A stretch of DNA of 36,661 bases from Streptosporangiaceae bacterium. GTDB taxonomy: Bacteria > Actinomycetota > Actinomycetes > Streptosporangiales > Streptosporangiaceae. Where the stretch lies: contig JAOPYK010000295.1 in assembly GCA_025964695.1 (NCBI GenBank), positions 1 through 36,661 on the forward strand. The letters are read 5' to 3'. Positions 16,090-22,982 of this stretch are shown piece by piece (within the stretch, counting starts at the first letter, position 1; the number at the start of each line of letters is the position of its first letter). The notes under the pieces were generated by a model. The model was given only the letters and a program-made list of their open reading frames with translations. It had not been told where the DNA came from and did no database searches. The position numbers were made by a program, and so were the translations under genes.

Positions 16090-17471
16090 CCCCTCAGGAG
16101 TCCATCGAGCGGGCCCTGGAGCTCTCCAAGGCCGACGACTGCATCGTCATCGCCGACGAGGCCAGCGGCGCCAACCTGCGCTGGGCCGGCAACACCCTGA
16201 CCACCAACGGAGTCAACCGGTCCCGGCGGCTCACGGTCATCGCCCTGCGGAAGAAGGGCGATGGGGTCTCGGCCGGGGTCGTCTCACGCGCCGGAGTGAC
16301 ACCGGACGGGATCGAGGATGTCGTCCGGGCCGCGGAGCAGGTCGCGGCCGGCAACGAACCGGCCGAGGACGCCGCTCCGCTCATCGACTCGGCGGGCGCC
16401 TGCGCGGGCTGGGACGACGAGCCCGCCGAAACCGCCATCGGCGTCTTCGAGGGCTTCGCCCCGGCGCTGGGCCACGCGTTCGACGCGGCCGCGGCCGGGG
16501 GGCGCAAGCTTTACGGCTTCGCCCACCACGAGATGACCTCCACCTTCGTGGGCACCTCGACGGGGCTGCGGCTGCGGCACGACCAGCCCACCGGAAAGGT
16601 CGAGCTCAACGCCAAGACCGGCGACCTGACCGGTTCGGCATGGACCGGGGTGAACACCCAGGACTTCCGCGAGGTCGACGTGGCGGGCATGACCGCCGAA
16701 CTGGACCGCCGGCTCGACTGGGGCAGTCGCCGGATCGACCTTCCCGCGGGCCGGTACGAGACGCTGCTGCCGCCGAGCGCGGTCGCCGACCTCATGACCT
16801 ACCTCTACTGGTCGGCGGGGGCGCGGGACGCGCACGACGGCCGTACGGTCTTCAGCAGGCCCGGTGGGGGCACCCGGGTCGGGGAGCGGCTCGCGGACGT
16901 CCCGGTCCGGTTGTGGAGCGACCCGCGCGCGCCCGGCCTGGAGTGTGCGCCGTTCGTGATCGCGCACGCCTCCGGCGGGGACTCCTCGGTCTTCGACAAC
17001 GGCCTCGCGCTGCGGCCCACCGACTGGATCGCCGAGGGCAGGCTGTCCTCGCTGATCCAGACCCGGCACTCGGCCCGGCTGACCGGGCTGCCGCTGACGC
17101 CCGGCATCGACAACCTGCTCATGGCGGGTCCCGAGGGCAGTTACGCCTCGCTCGACGAGATGGTCGCCCGCACCGGGCGCGGACTACTGCTGACCTGCCT
17201 GTGGTACATCCGCGAGGTGGACCCGCAGAGCCTGCTGCTCACCGGCCTCACCCGCGACGGGGTCTATCTCGTCGAGGACGGCGAGGTCGTGGGCCAGGTC
17301 AACAACTTCCGGTTCAACGAGAGCCCGGTGGGCCTGCTGCAGCGGCTGGCGGAGGTCGGTGCGTCGGTGCAGACACTCCCGCGGGAGTGGTCGGACTACT
17401 TCACCCGCACGGCCATGCCGCCGATCCGGGTGAACGACTTCAACATGTCGACGGTCAGCCAGGCCTCCTGA
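16086..17471 (+). CDS. TldE/PmbA-type partner of the TldD protease
   Basis: The 461-residue protein is the second TldD/PmbA-family subunit. It has the family architecture, including KVELNAKTGDLTGSAW, the hydrophobic YETLLPPSAVADLM and the C-terminal QVNNFRFNESP. It lacks the HEXXXH zinc motif of its partner, as expected for TldE, which shapes the shared chamber without catalysing cleavage. GTG 16086 overlaps the tldD stop. It ends one base from the stop of the converging lipoprotein gene at 17473, leaving no room for a separate terminator. Confidence 0.92.
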   Translation: MTPQESIERALELSKADDCIVIADEASGANLRWAGNTLTTNGVNRSRRLTVIALRKKGDGVSAGVVSRAGVTPDGIEDVVRAAEQVAAGNEPAEDAAPLIDSAGACAGWDDEPAETAIGVFEGFAPALGHAFDAAAAGGRKLYGFAHHEMTSTFVGTSTGLRLRHDQPTGKVELNAKTGDLTGSAWTGVNTQDFREVDVAGMTAELDRRLDWGSRRIDLPAGRYETLLPPSAVADLMTYLYWSAGARDAHDGRTVFSRPGGGTRVGERLADVPVRLWSDPRAPGLECAPFVIAHASGGDSSVFDNGLALRPTDWIAEGRLSSLIQTRHSARLTGLPLTPGIDNLLMAGPEGSYASLDEMVARTGRGLLLTCLWYIREVDPQSLLLTGLTRDGVYLVEDGEVVGQVNNFRFNESPVGLLQRLAEVGASVQTLPREWSDYFTRTAMPPIRVNDFNMSTVSQAS

Positions 17472-17472
17472 G

Positions 17473-17883
17473 TCAGGCCGCCGAGCGGATCACCACGCCG
17501 GAGCGGCTGCAGGTGACGCTCTTGGGCGCCGTCGTCTTGCTGTGGCACGTCCAGCCGCTGAAGGCCGCGGTGCCCTTCGGCGTCTTCTTGGTGGCGTAGA
17601 TCGTGAAGACCTTCGCGACATGCGCGCACGTGGTGTGGCCGGAGACGACGGTGGCGGCGCCGCACTTGGCCCCCGGGCCGACCGTGGGACCGGTCTTCAC
17701 CGGAGCGGCCTTGCCTGTCTTGCGCGGCTTGGCGGTCGATTGCGGGGTGGTGGTGCCGGTCTGCGTCGCGGAGTCGGTGGGAGCCACCGATTGCGGCGCC
17801 GCGGTGCTCGACCCGCCCCCGCCACATCCCGTCAGCAGCACCGCACCCGCGGCCAGGCTCAGCACCAGTCCGTGCTTTCTCAT
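17473..17883 (-). CDS. Small lipoprotein with four conserved-looking cysteines
   Basis: The 136-residue product has a lipoprotein signal MRKHGLVLSLAAG and lipobox LLTGC (Cys20), then a Gly/Ser/Thr/Pro-rich linker of about 50 residues with KPRK-like basic patches. The C-terminal domain of about 65 residues contains four Cys (in AKCGAA, TTCAHV, WTCHSK and VTCSRS), enough for two disulphides. It should be anchored on the outer face of the membrane. I do not recognise the domain; a compact disulphide-bonded fold exposed in the wall is all that can be said. ATG 17883 follows a weak ribosome site. It converges directly on the TldE-type gene. Confidence 0.8.
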   Translation of the reverse strand: MRKHGLVLSLAAGAVLLTGCGGGGSSTAAPQSVAPTDSATQTGTTTPQSTAKPRKTGKAAPVKTGPTVGPGAKCGAATVVSGHTTCAHVAKVFTIYATKKTPKGTAAFSGWTCHSKTTAPKSVTCSRSGVVIRSAA

Positions 17884-18032
17884 CCATCTCCCCTGTCTTG
17901 CGGCCGGTTCGGACCGACATTTCCGGCGGTCCAGGTTCGGCAGTGAAGCATGGGGAAGGTGAGTGCCGGGTTAAGGTCGCGATCGGACAGAGTAAGGACG
18001 CAGGCGGGTCAAGACCGGGTGAGTGTCCGGTT

Positions 18033-18056
18033 CCGGCCGCCGGTGATTCCGGCCGG
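18033..18056 (-). terminator. Hairpin just downstream of the dodecin gene
   Basis: CCGGCCG (18033-18039) pairs with CGGCCGG (18050-18056) around a 10-base loop, ending two bases beyond the dodecin stop codon. It is a plausible GC-type terminator without a U-run. The rest of 17884-18058 holds no gene that I can support. Confidence 0.45.
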
Positions 18057-18058
18057 GC

Positions 18059-18274
18059 TCACTGCGTGTCCTCGAGCCGGAAGCCGACCTTCATGCCGAC
18101 CTGGAAGTGGGCGACCTCACCGTCGACGACCTGACCGCGCACCTCGATGACCTCGAACCAGTCGAGATGGCGAAGCGTCTGTCCCGCCCTGCGGACTCCG
18201 CTGCGGATGGCCGCTTCGACCCCGTCGGGCGACGTGCCGACGATCTCCGTCACCCGATAGGTGCGCTCGGACAT
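18059..18274 (-). CDS. Dodecin family flavin-binding protein
   Basis: Dodecins are small proteins that form hollow dodecamers and store or quench flavins (FMN, riboflavin, lumichrome). This 71-residue protein has the complete family length and pattern: YRVTEIVGTSPDGVEAAIR at the N-terminus, and LDWFEVIEVRGQV in the middle with Trp39 in the flavin-stacking position. It ends HFQVGMKVGFRLED. A strong GGAGG lies eight bases before ATG 18274. It is divergent from the DUF3099 gene, with about 50 bp between the start codons. It is a soluble cytoplasmic protein. Confidence 0.94.
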   Translation of the reverse strand: MSERTYRVTEIVGTSPDGVEAAIRSGVRRAGQTLRHLDWFEVIEVRGQVVDGEVAHFQVGMKVGFRLEDTQ

Positions 18275-18326
18275 TGGGGGTACCTCCTGATGTCGAATCC
18301 CATTGATGTGGGGCTACCGTGGAACG

Positions 18327-18662
18327 GTGAGGTTCATTCCCCGCCGCAAGGCGGCAGATGTCTACACGGTCACCGAAGCTCACCGGCCTCTGTCTGAGGA
18401 CATCCGTTACCGCCAGCGGCGGTACCTGCTGTCGATGGGGATCCGCACGGTGTGCATCCTGGTCGCCGTGTTCCTGGCCGGCCATGTACCCCTCTGGGTA
18501 CTGATGATCCCACTTGCCGGCGCGATCGTGCTCCCTTATGTGAGCGTGGTCTTCGCCAACGGCGGCCGGGAGCCCGAGAAGACCCACGCCCTGGGCGCCG
18601 GAACGTGGGAGGAGACGGCCCGGAAGCAGATTTCCGGCCATGGTCCGCAAATCCGGTCGTGA
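18327..18662 (+). CDS. DUF3099 small membrane protein
   Basis: The protein has about 111 residues. DUF3099 similarity begins at VYTVTEAHRPLSEDIRYRQR, then two close membrane helices (MGIRTVCILVAVFLAGH and LWVLMIPLAGAIVLPYV) and the VVFANGGREPEK tail typical of the family. I chose GTG 18327 because it starts just before the conserved part; ATG 18306 or TTG 18303 would add seven or eight residues. Function unknown; the family is confined to actinobacteria. The C-terminal tail is hydrophilic and probably cytoplasmic. Its stop lies just upstream of the promoter of the 6C-type RNA. Confidence 0.88.
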   Translation: MRFIPRRKAADVYTVTEAHRPLSEDIRYRQRRYLLSMGIRTVCILVAVFLAGHVPLWVLMIPLAGAIVLPYVSVVFANGGREPEKTHALGAGTWEETARKQISGHGPQIRS

Positions 18663-18669
18663 CTTTCCC

Positions 18670-18701
18670 TTGACTAACTATGGGGGGTTTCGGTGTACGA
18701 T
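18670..18701 (+). promoter_or_regulatory. Promoter candidate for the 6C-type RNA
   Basis: TTGACT (18670-18675) resembles a -35 box and TACGAT (18696-18701) a -10 box. The spacer is 20 bases, longer than the usual 17-18, and holds a run of six G. Transcription would begin at about 18707-18709, directly at the first hairpin. Confidence 0.5.
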
Positions 18702-18704
18702 TTG

Positions 18705-18820
18705 TACCGGCGCTCCGGTCCCCCGTCGGGGCGCCCGTGCCGGTGTTCCGGGCCCCCGTCGGAACACCGATGATGCGACGCCGGGTGGATTGCCCCCGTA
18801 TCCACCCGGCGTCGCTTTCA
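18705..18820 (+). ncRNA. 6C-type small RNA with three C5-loop hairpins
   Basis: Three consecutive hairpins share a nine-base loop ending CCCCCGT. Hairpin 1 (18709-18735) has stem GGCGCTCCG/CGGGGCGCC. Hairpin 2 (18741-18769) has stem CGGTGTTCCG/CGGAACACCG. Hairpin 3 (18775-18815) has a perfect 16-bp stem and is followed by T-rich sequence. Hairpins 1 and 2 align base for base over 27 positions, and the stem differences compensate (C-G to T-A changes), so RNA structure is under selection. No ORF fits. C-rich hairpin loops are the hallmark of the actinobacterial 6C RNA family, whose M. tuberculosis member is called B11. The loops here have five rather than six C, so the family call is strong but not certain. 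C-rich loops would pair with G-rich ribosome sites of target mRNAs. Confidence 0.8.
18775..18818 (+). terminator. Intrinsic terminator ending the 6C-type RNA
   Basis: A perfect 16-bp inverted repeat (18775-18790 / 18800-18815) with loop TGCCCCCGT is followed by TTT and, a few bases on, TTTT. It is both the third C-loop hairpin and the end of the RNA. The remaining 18821-18988 shows only a small CTGAGA/TCTCAG hairpin at about 18947-18967, a possible end for the minus-strand transporter gene. Confidence 0.75.
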
Positions 18821-18988
18821 ACTTTTCAACACATATCCAGACGCTGGTCGTCCAGCCGTCCGATCGTCGCCGCCGGATTCGTGGTCATGCGGCCGCAGTC
18901 CCCGGCGTTGACGTTCACAGGGGAAAATCATGACCCGATCTGAGAGCCTTCTCGTCTCAGCGGGAAGGCGGAGACACCAGCCCTCCGG

Positions 18989-19960
18989 TCAGCCGCCCGC
19001 CGGGGTGCCGTGGTCCTGCCGCCGCCGGGAGCGTGCCCGCCCGTTGCTGGTGGCCACCACTTCCAGCCCGGCGAGAATGAGCAGCACGCCGGGGATCGCC
19101 GTCCACGACGGCACCTGCCCGAGCCACAGCGCGGCGATCAGCGCAGCCACCGGAACCTCCAGCAGGATGGCCGCGGACACCACCGTCGCGCTCGTGGTCT
19201 TCAGCAACCGGTTGAACAACGTGTGACCGAGCAACTGTGCCGTCGCCGTGAGCGCCAGGATCTTGACCCATGCGTCGCCGGACAGCCCGGTCAGGTGCTG
19301 CCCGGTGGCGAGCGCGGCGAGCCCGAGCACCAGGGCCGCGGTGCCGTAGCAGATCACCGCGTAGGGGGTGAGGGAGACGGTCTGGCGCACCCTGGCGCCG
19401 AAGGTCATGTAGACCGCGGCGAGCGCGCCCGCCAGCAGGGCGACCAGGTCCCCGGTGAACGCGCGGCCCGACACGTGCAGATCCGCACTGGACAGGGCCA
19501 CGACGCCCGCCGTGGCGATCACGATGCCGGCCCAGGCACGCCGGGAGACCCGTTCACCCCGCGCTCTGGCCATGAACGCCGCGAAGATCGGCTGTGCGGC
19601 GGCGAAGGCCGTCGCCGAGGCCACCGAGGTCATCGACAGGCTTGACGTCCAGCCGGCGAAGTGCGCGCCCAGGGCGAGCCCCGCCGCCAGCGCCGCCACC
19701 CATTCGGCCCGGCGCAGCGAGCGGAACTCGCCCAGGTGCCGCCAGAACGCGAAGGGTGCCAGCGCCCCGGCGCCGATCACGTTGCGCCAGAACGCGATCG
19801 CCAGTGCCGGGGCGGCGGTGGCTGCGATCAGCGGGCCGGAGGCGCCGACCGCACAGAGCGCGATCGCGAGGACCACGAGATCCGGGGTGGACGGCCGGTG
19901 GATCGCCGAGACCCGCGGCGGCTCGACAGCAGGGGGCGGTATAGGGGTCCGGGCTGTCAG
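18989..19960 (-). CDS. EamA/DMT-family transporter with no standard start codon in place
   Basis: Ten hydrophobic helices in two EamA repeats are visible, including SGPLIAATAAPALAIAFWRN near the start, FAGWTSSLSMTSVASATAFA, and a second repeat ending WTAIPGVLLILAGLEV. This is a drug/metabolite-transporter-type inner membrane exporter of unknown substrate. Sequence resembling homologue N-termini (RPSTPDLVVLAIAL) lies upstream of the first usable GTG (19876), which would begin inside helix 1. No ATG, GTG or TTG is in frame between there and the upstream gene. A CTG at 19960 has AGGGAG five bases before it and overlaps the stop of an 8-codon ATG ORF (19983-19957). I use that CTG provisionally; a sequencing frameshift is the alternative. 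Confidence 0.8.
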   Translation of the reverse strand: MTARTPIPPPAVEPPRVSAIHRPSTPDLVVLAIALCAVGASGPLIAATAAPALAIAFWRNVIGAGALAPFAFWRHLGEFRSLRRAEWVAALAAGLALGAHFAGWTSSLSMTSVASATAFAAAQPIFAAFMARARGERVSRRAWAGIVIATAGVVALSSADLHVSGRAFTGDLVALLAGALAAVYMTFGARVRQTVSLTPYAVICYGTAALVLGLAALATGQHLTGLSGDAWVKILALTATAQLLGHTLFNRLLKTTSATVVSAAILLEVPVAALIAALWLGQVPSWTAIPGVLLILAGLEVVATSNGRARSRRRQDHGTPAGG

Positions 19961-19983
19961 GAGTGCTCCCTGCGCATGGTCAT
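19957..19983 (-). CDS. Possible 8-codon upstream ORF before the EamA gene
   Basis: MTMRREHS and a TGA stop that overlaps the proposed CTG start of the transporter (CTGA). Such overlap could let ribosomes reinitiate at a weak start codon. It may also be the true 5' end of the gene broken by a frameshift. Confidence 0.3.
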   Translation of the reverse strand: MTMRREHS

Positions 19984-20055
19984 GACAAGATTCCGCCAGC
20001 AGCCTAACCGGACCCGCTCGTGGCGCGGATCGCCGCCCCCCGGCCCCCGGAGCCG

Positions 20056-20571
20056 TCAGGAGGTGTCCTCCCGCCGCTCCTTCCGGGTCTTGAAGGGGCG
20101 GAAGCCGCGCCGCCGGTAGTTGGGCAGCGCGTTGGGGTGGTCGACGTCCGAGGTGTGCAGCCATACCCGGCGCACCGGCTCGGCGTCGAGCGGCTCGACC
20201 GCCCATGCCTGCCGGACGGTCAGGGTGAGCGCGTGCCCGCCCAGTCCCCCGCCGACGAACTCCGGCAGCAGCCCGAACGTGGTGATCTCCACTTGGCCGC
20301 CGGGCTGCGGCTCGAAGTCGGTCATCCCGGCGATCTCTGAGCCGTACCGGATGAGCCAGTACTGGCGAAGGGGGTGGGCGAGCCACTGCGCCCATTCCTC
20401 CTGCGACCGTGAGGCGCTCCGCCAGCCGTACGGAGCTCCGATCCTGGCCTGCGTCGCCGCGATCAGCGGAGAGGTGCGGTCGATCCGATCCAGGGTGACC
20501 TCGGGTACCGGCTGCGCGGGGTTCAGCTCGTCGGGACCGGTCATCTCCAGATAAGTGACGATCTGTTCCAT
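20056..20571 (-). CDS. GNAT-family N-acetyltransferase
   Basis: The 171-residue protein shows the GNAT core: a beta strand QVEITTFGLLPEF, then the acetyl-CoA pyrophosphate loop VGGGLGGHAL (106-115), a helix LTVRQAW and the late motif HPNALPNYRRRGF (145-157), which places the acceptor-side tyrosine. It should transfer an acetyl group from acetyl-CoA to an amine; the acceptor is unknown. Homologues of this shape are commonly found as stand-alone actinobacterial acetyltransferases. ATG 20571 lies 10 bp after the stop of the DUF6292 gene, so it may be the distal gene of that operon, although the ribosome site is poor. Confidence 0.88.
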   Translation of the reverse strand: MEQIVTYLEMTGPDELNPAQPVPEVTLDRIDRTSPLIAATQARIGAPYGWRSASRSQEEWAQWLAHPLRQYWLIRYGSEIAGMTDFEPQPGGQVEITTFGLLPEFVGGGLGGHALTLTVRQAWAVEPLDAEPVRRVWLHTSDVDHPNALPNYRRRGFRPFKTRKERREDTS

Positions 20572-20581
20572 GGAGCTGAGG

Positions 20582-21013
20582 CTAGTGGGAGCGTCCCGGG
20601 TCGTAGGCCAGGAGGCGTCCGGCGAATCCGTCGTCGTCGCCCGCCGACCGATAGCGGAGCCGTTCCCCTGGGACGTGGTCGGCGAGGTCCTCCCCCGCGG
20701 CGATGCGCACGACGAGGCCGGCGAACCGGTCGGGCTCGGGCAGCACTCCACCGCCGAACTGGCCGTGGCTGTAGGTCTCCTCGGCGGGGAAACCCCCGTC
20801 CTTCCGGGAGTAGCCCCAGCCGTGCTCCTCGGTCCAGCCCAGGTCCAGTAGCTCCACGAAGCCCCGTTCGCCGAGCACGAGCGCCTCGAGGGAACCCGTC
20901 CTCAGCCCCTCGTCCCCCGCGTCGGCCGCCGCGATCTCCACACCGAACGACTGCAGAGCGGCCTCACAGGCACCGAGGTAGCCCACGTGCTCCCATCGCG
21001 ACGATCCTCTCAT
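20582..21013 (-). CDS. DUF6292-like protein
   Basis: The 143-residue protein matches the DUF6292 outline: an N-terminal amphipathic helix (GYLGACEAALQSFGVE), a beta section with ALVLGERGFVELLDLGW, the characteristic WTEEHGWGYS, and GGGVLPEPDRFAGLVVRI. Residues after about 110 are a hydrophilic extension. The function is unknown. Family members commonly sit beside WhiJ-type XRE regulators in actinomycetes, and here it begins 10 bp after the XRE-DUF5753 gene on the same strand. It may be a partner or anti-regulator, which is inference from position. Confidence 0.7.
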   Translation of the reverse strand: MRGSSRWEHVGYLGACEAALQSFGVEIAAADAGDEGLRTGSLEALVLGERGFVELLDLGWTEEHGWGYSRKDGGFPAEETYSHGQFGGGVLPEPDRFAGLVVRIAAGEDLADHVPGERLRYRSAGDDDGFAGRLLAYDPGRSH

Positions 21014-21023
21014 CCGGGGCGGC

Positions 21024-21977
21024 TCAGATCTCTTTGAGCAGCGTGCTGAGCATCCGCCGGGTGGCGGCGGTGGTCTCGGCCTGCAGGCACAGCTGATCCA
21101 TGGTGTTCATGTAGTCCTTGACCTGGTCGCGCTTGTCGAGGTACAGGGCGCTGTTGAGCTGCTCGAGGTAGACCACGTCCGGCAGGTCCGGCTCGGGGAA
21201 CCGCAGGATGGTGAACGGGCCGCCGGCCGCCGCGTGGGCACCGGCGTGGAACGGGACGATCTGGAGGGTGACGCTCGGCAGCGTGGTGATCTCCAGCAGG
21301 TGCTTCAGCTGGCCACGGGTCACTGCGGGGCCGCCCGGCGGCCGCCGCAGCGCCGCCTCGTCCAGCACCGCCCACAGCCGCGGACCGCCCGGCTGGGTCA
21401 GCAGCTGCCGGCGCCTCATCCGGAGGTCGACGCGGCGGTCGAGCTCTTCGCCGGGCGCGTGCGAGTTCGCGATCATGATGACCGCGCGTGCGTAGTCCTC
21501 GGTCTGCATCAGACCGTGCACGAACTGCATCTCGTAGCTGCGGATGACCGAGGCGGCCGCCTCCAGCCCTACGTAGACCTCGAACCAGCTGGGCAGGATG
21601 TCGCCGTACTGGTGCCACCAGCCCGGGGTGCTGGCCTGCCGGGCGAGCGACAGGAGCGACTCGCGCTCCTCCTCGCCCGTGATCCCGTAGAGCGTCAGCA
21701 GGTCGGCGACGTCGCGCTGTTTGAAGCCGCTTCGCCCCAGCTCGAGCCGGCTGATCTTGGAGTGGGTGGCGCGGATCGCCTCCGCGGCCTCCTCACGGGT
21801 GAAGTGCCTAGTCTCGCGGAGCCTGCGCATCTGAGCGCCCAGCATGATCCGCAACGCCGTGGGCCCACCACGGACGGCGTCCGGCATGCCGGTCGCGGAC
21901 ATGCCGTCCTCCGGCGCGTCGGCGATCACCGATGATTGCTCGGGCCGGTCAGGCTCTGCCGCGGTCGACCCGCTCAC
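21024..21977 (-). CDS. XRE-family regulator with DUF5753 domain (WhiJ-like)
   Basis: The 317-residue protein has an unstructured N-terminal 40 residues, an XRE helix-turn-helix (about 45-100, with FTREEAAEAIRATHSKISRLELGRSG as the recognition part), and a DUF5753 domain (about 115-300) starting LLSLARQASTPGWWHQYGD and ending in EQLNSALYLDK. This is the architecture of Streptomyces WhiJ-type regulators, which control development or antibiotic genes and often act with a small DUF397 protein. The start is GTG 21977; Met26 is an alternative. A DUF397 gene lies immediately upstream on the same strand and a DUF6292 gene immediately downstream, completing the usual module. DNA targets are unknown, but the TTGC-rich region at 22482-22547 is a candidate. 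Confidence 0.93.
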   Translation of the reverse strand: MSGSTAAEPDRPEQSSVIADAPEDGMSATGMPDAVRGGPTALRIMLGAQMRRLRETRHFTREEAAEAIRATHSKISRLELGRSGFKQRDVADLLTLYGITGEEERESLLSLARQASTPGWWHQYGDILPSWFEVYVGLEAAASVIRSYEMQFVHGLMQTEDYARAVIMIANSHAPGEELDRRVDLRMRRRQLLTQPGGPRLWAVLDEAALRRPPGGPAVTRGQLKHLLEITTLPSVTLQIVPFHAGAHAAAGGPFTILRFPEPDLPDVVYLEQLNSALYLDKRDQVKDYMNTMDQLCLQAETTAATRRMLSTLLKEI

Positions 21978-22178
21978 GTGTCCACTCTCCGGTCTCCACC
22001 ACGCGGCCGGCCGGGCTCACGCCCTGTGCGCGACCGCACATCCCCACCCCGCCCCGGGCACCGGACGGTCCAGCCCGGTCCCCATGGCGCCCTGTCGTCC
22101 CGATAGTGCTGTTGATATCACATTGGGCCCCGGAGCGGTGCCGCCGTGCGATGTGTCCCGCCGCACCGACCGGACAAC

Positions 22179-22415
22179 CTAACGGATCAGATAGTCGAAC
22201 TCGCCGTCCTTGGCGCCCAGTAGGAACGCGGTGATCTCGGCCGGGGTGTAGATGAGCGCGGGACCGCCGGGATCACGCGAGTTACGGACGGCGACCTCCC
22301 CGTCCGGCAGCGCCGCCACCTCCAGGCAGCTTCCGTTCGGGTTGCTGTGACAGCTCTTGCGCCAGACGACCCCCTGCAGCCCGGCGGCGGGCATGCCGTT
22401 GTAGAGGTGCGACAT
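22179..22415 (-). CDS. DUF397 small protein
   Basis: The 78-residue protein fits DUF397: an N-terminal WRKSCHSNPNGSCLEVA, then GEVAVRNSRDPGGPALIYT and AEITAFLLGAKDGEFD. These small proteins occur in dozens of paralogues in actinomycetes, typically paired with XRE-DUF5753 regulators. For the WhiJ system the DUF397 partner is thought to relieve or modulate repression. It starts at ATG 22415 behind a very G-rich ribosome site (GGAGGGG). It is separated by about 200 bp from the XRE gene downstream, so each may have its own promoter. It is the likely product of the AT-rich promoter region upstream. Confidence 0.92.
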   Translation of the reverse strand: MSHLYNGMPAAGLQGVVWRKSCHSNPNGSCLEVAALPDGEVAVRNSRDPGGPALIYTPAEITAFLLGAKDGEFDYLIR

Positions 22416-22481
22416 TCGCCCCCCTCCCCTCGTGTCAGTGCCGGTTCCGGTGACGGCCCGAAGCCCGTTCACGATAGCGCC

Positions 22482-22547
22482 TGCACGTGCATTTGCGCTT
22501 GCGATCGATTGTTCTTGCATTTGTTTTTTCAAATGTGCTTGCACTTG
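22482..22547. promoter_or_regulatory. AT-rich TTGC-repeat region, candidate operator/promoter
   Basis: This is the lowest-GC patch in the window. It holds the palindrome TGCACGTGCA (22482-22491), TTGC at about 22493, 22498, 22515 and 22539, and an inverted repeat GCATTTG/CAAATG around TTTTTT (22517-22534). The related decamers CTTGCATTTG and CTTGCACTTG recur 24 bp apart. It lies between the minus-strand DUF397 gene and the plus-strand small gene at 22746, so it could serve either. The rest of 22416-22745 shows no gene. Confidence 0.45.
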
Positions 22548-22745
22548 AAAGCGTGACCGCACAGGATGGTCAGCACGGAACCGGTCAAAGCGAGTCGGTC
22601 CTTCACCCCGGGATCGGCACGCGGTCACACCCCATCCGCATCGCTCCGGGCCGCCAGTCTCACCGTTGAGAGTTCCATCCGCAGGCATCGTCGAGCGCCG
22701 CGCGGCTCCACGCTCACCACTGGGATCTGACCAGGGGAAGGTCAC

Positions 22746-22982
22746 ATGCGGTATCTCAGGGACAGTGATCAGCAGGCGCTCCGGCTCGCCGGCGACCTGG
22801 ACAAGGCGATCCGGCAGTGGCTCGCACAACGCGGTGTCGACGGCTCCTGGACCATCTCGCCTTACGTGGATCCGGCAGGCCACCCCGCCGTGCTGGTCAA
22901 GATGGACGCGCACGCTGCCGGCGCCATGGCGGCCGGCCTGAACGAACTGCACGGCCACGGCGCCCCCCGCGTGCTCCCATGA
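22746..22982 (+). CDS. Small hypothetical protein (78 aa)
   Basis: The product begins MRYLRDSDQQALRLAGDLDKAIRQW and continues through a predicted beta section (SWTISPYVDPAGHPAVLVKM) to an Ala-rich helix. It is soluble, has no cysteines and shows no motif that I recognise. A strong GGGGAAGG lies four bases before ATG 22746, and codon bias matches the neighbours, so it is a real gene. Its stop overlaps the ATG of the next gene (ATGA), so the two are translationally coupled. This arrangement resembles pairs of small proteins around DUF397/XRE modules, but no function can be given. Confidence 0.7.
   Translation: MRYLRDSDQQALRLAGDLDKAIRQWLAQRGVDGSWTISPYVDPAGHPAVLVKMDAHAAGAMAAGLNELHGHGAPRVLP

Noticed and set aside
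18930-19226. Plus-strand ORF beginning MTRSESLLVSAG with AGGGG before its ATG
   Set aside because: Most of it lies antisense to the EamA transporter, the sequence is Arg/Pro/Ser-rich with no recognised pattern, and codon bias follows the transporter.
22482-22547. Origin-of-replication or DnaA-box cluster in the AT-rich patch
   Set aside because: No TTGTCCACA-type boxes are present and no dnaA, dnaN or par genes are near. The repeats look like regulator sites.
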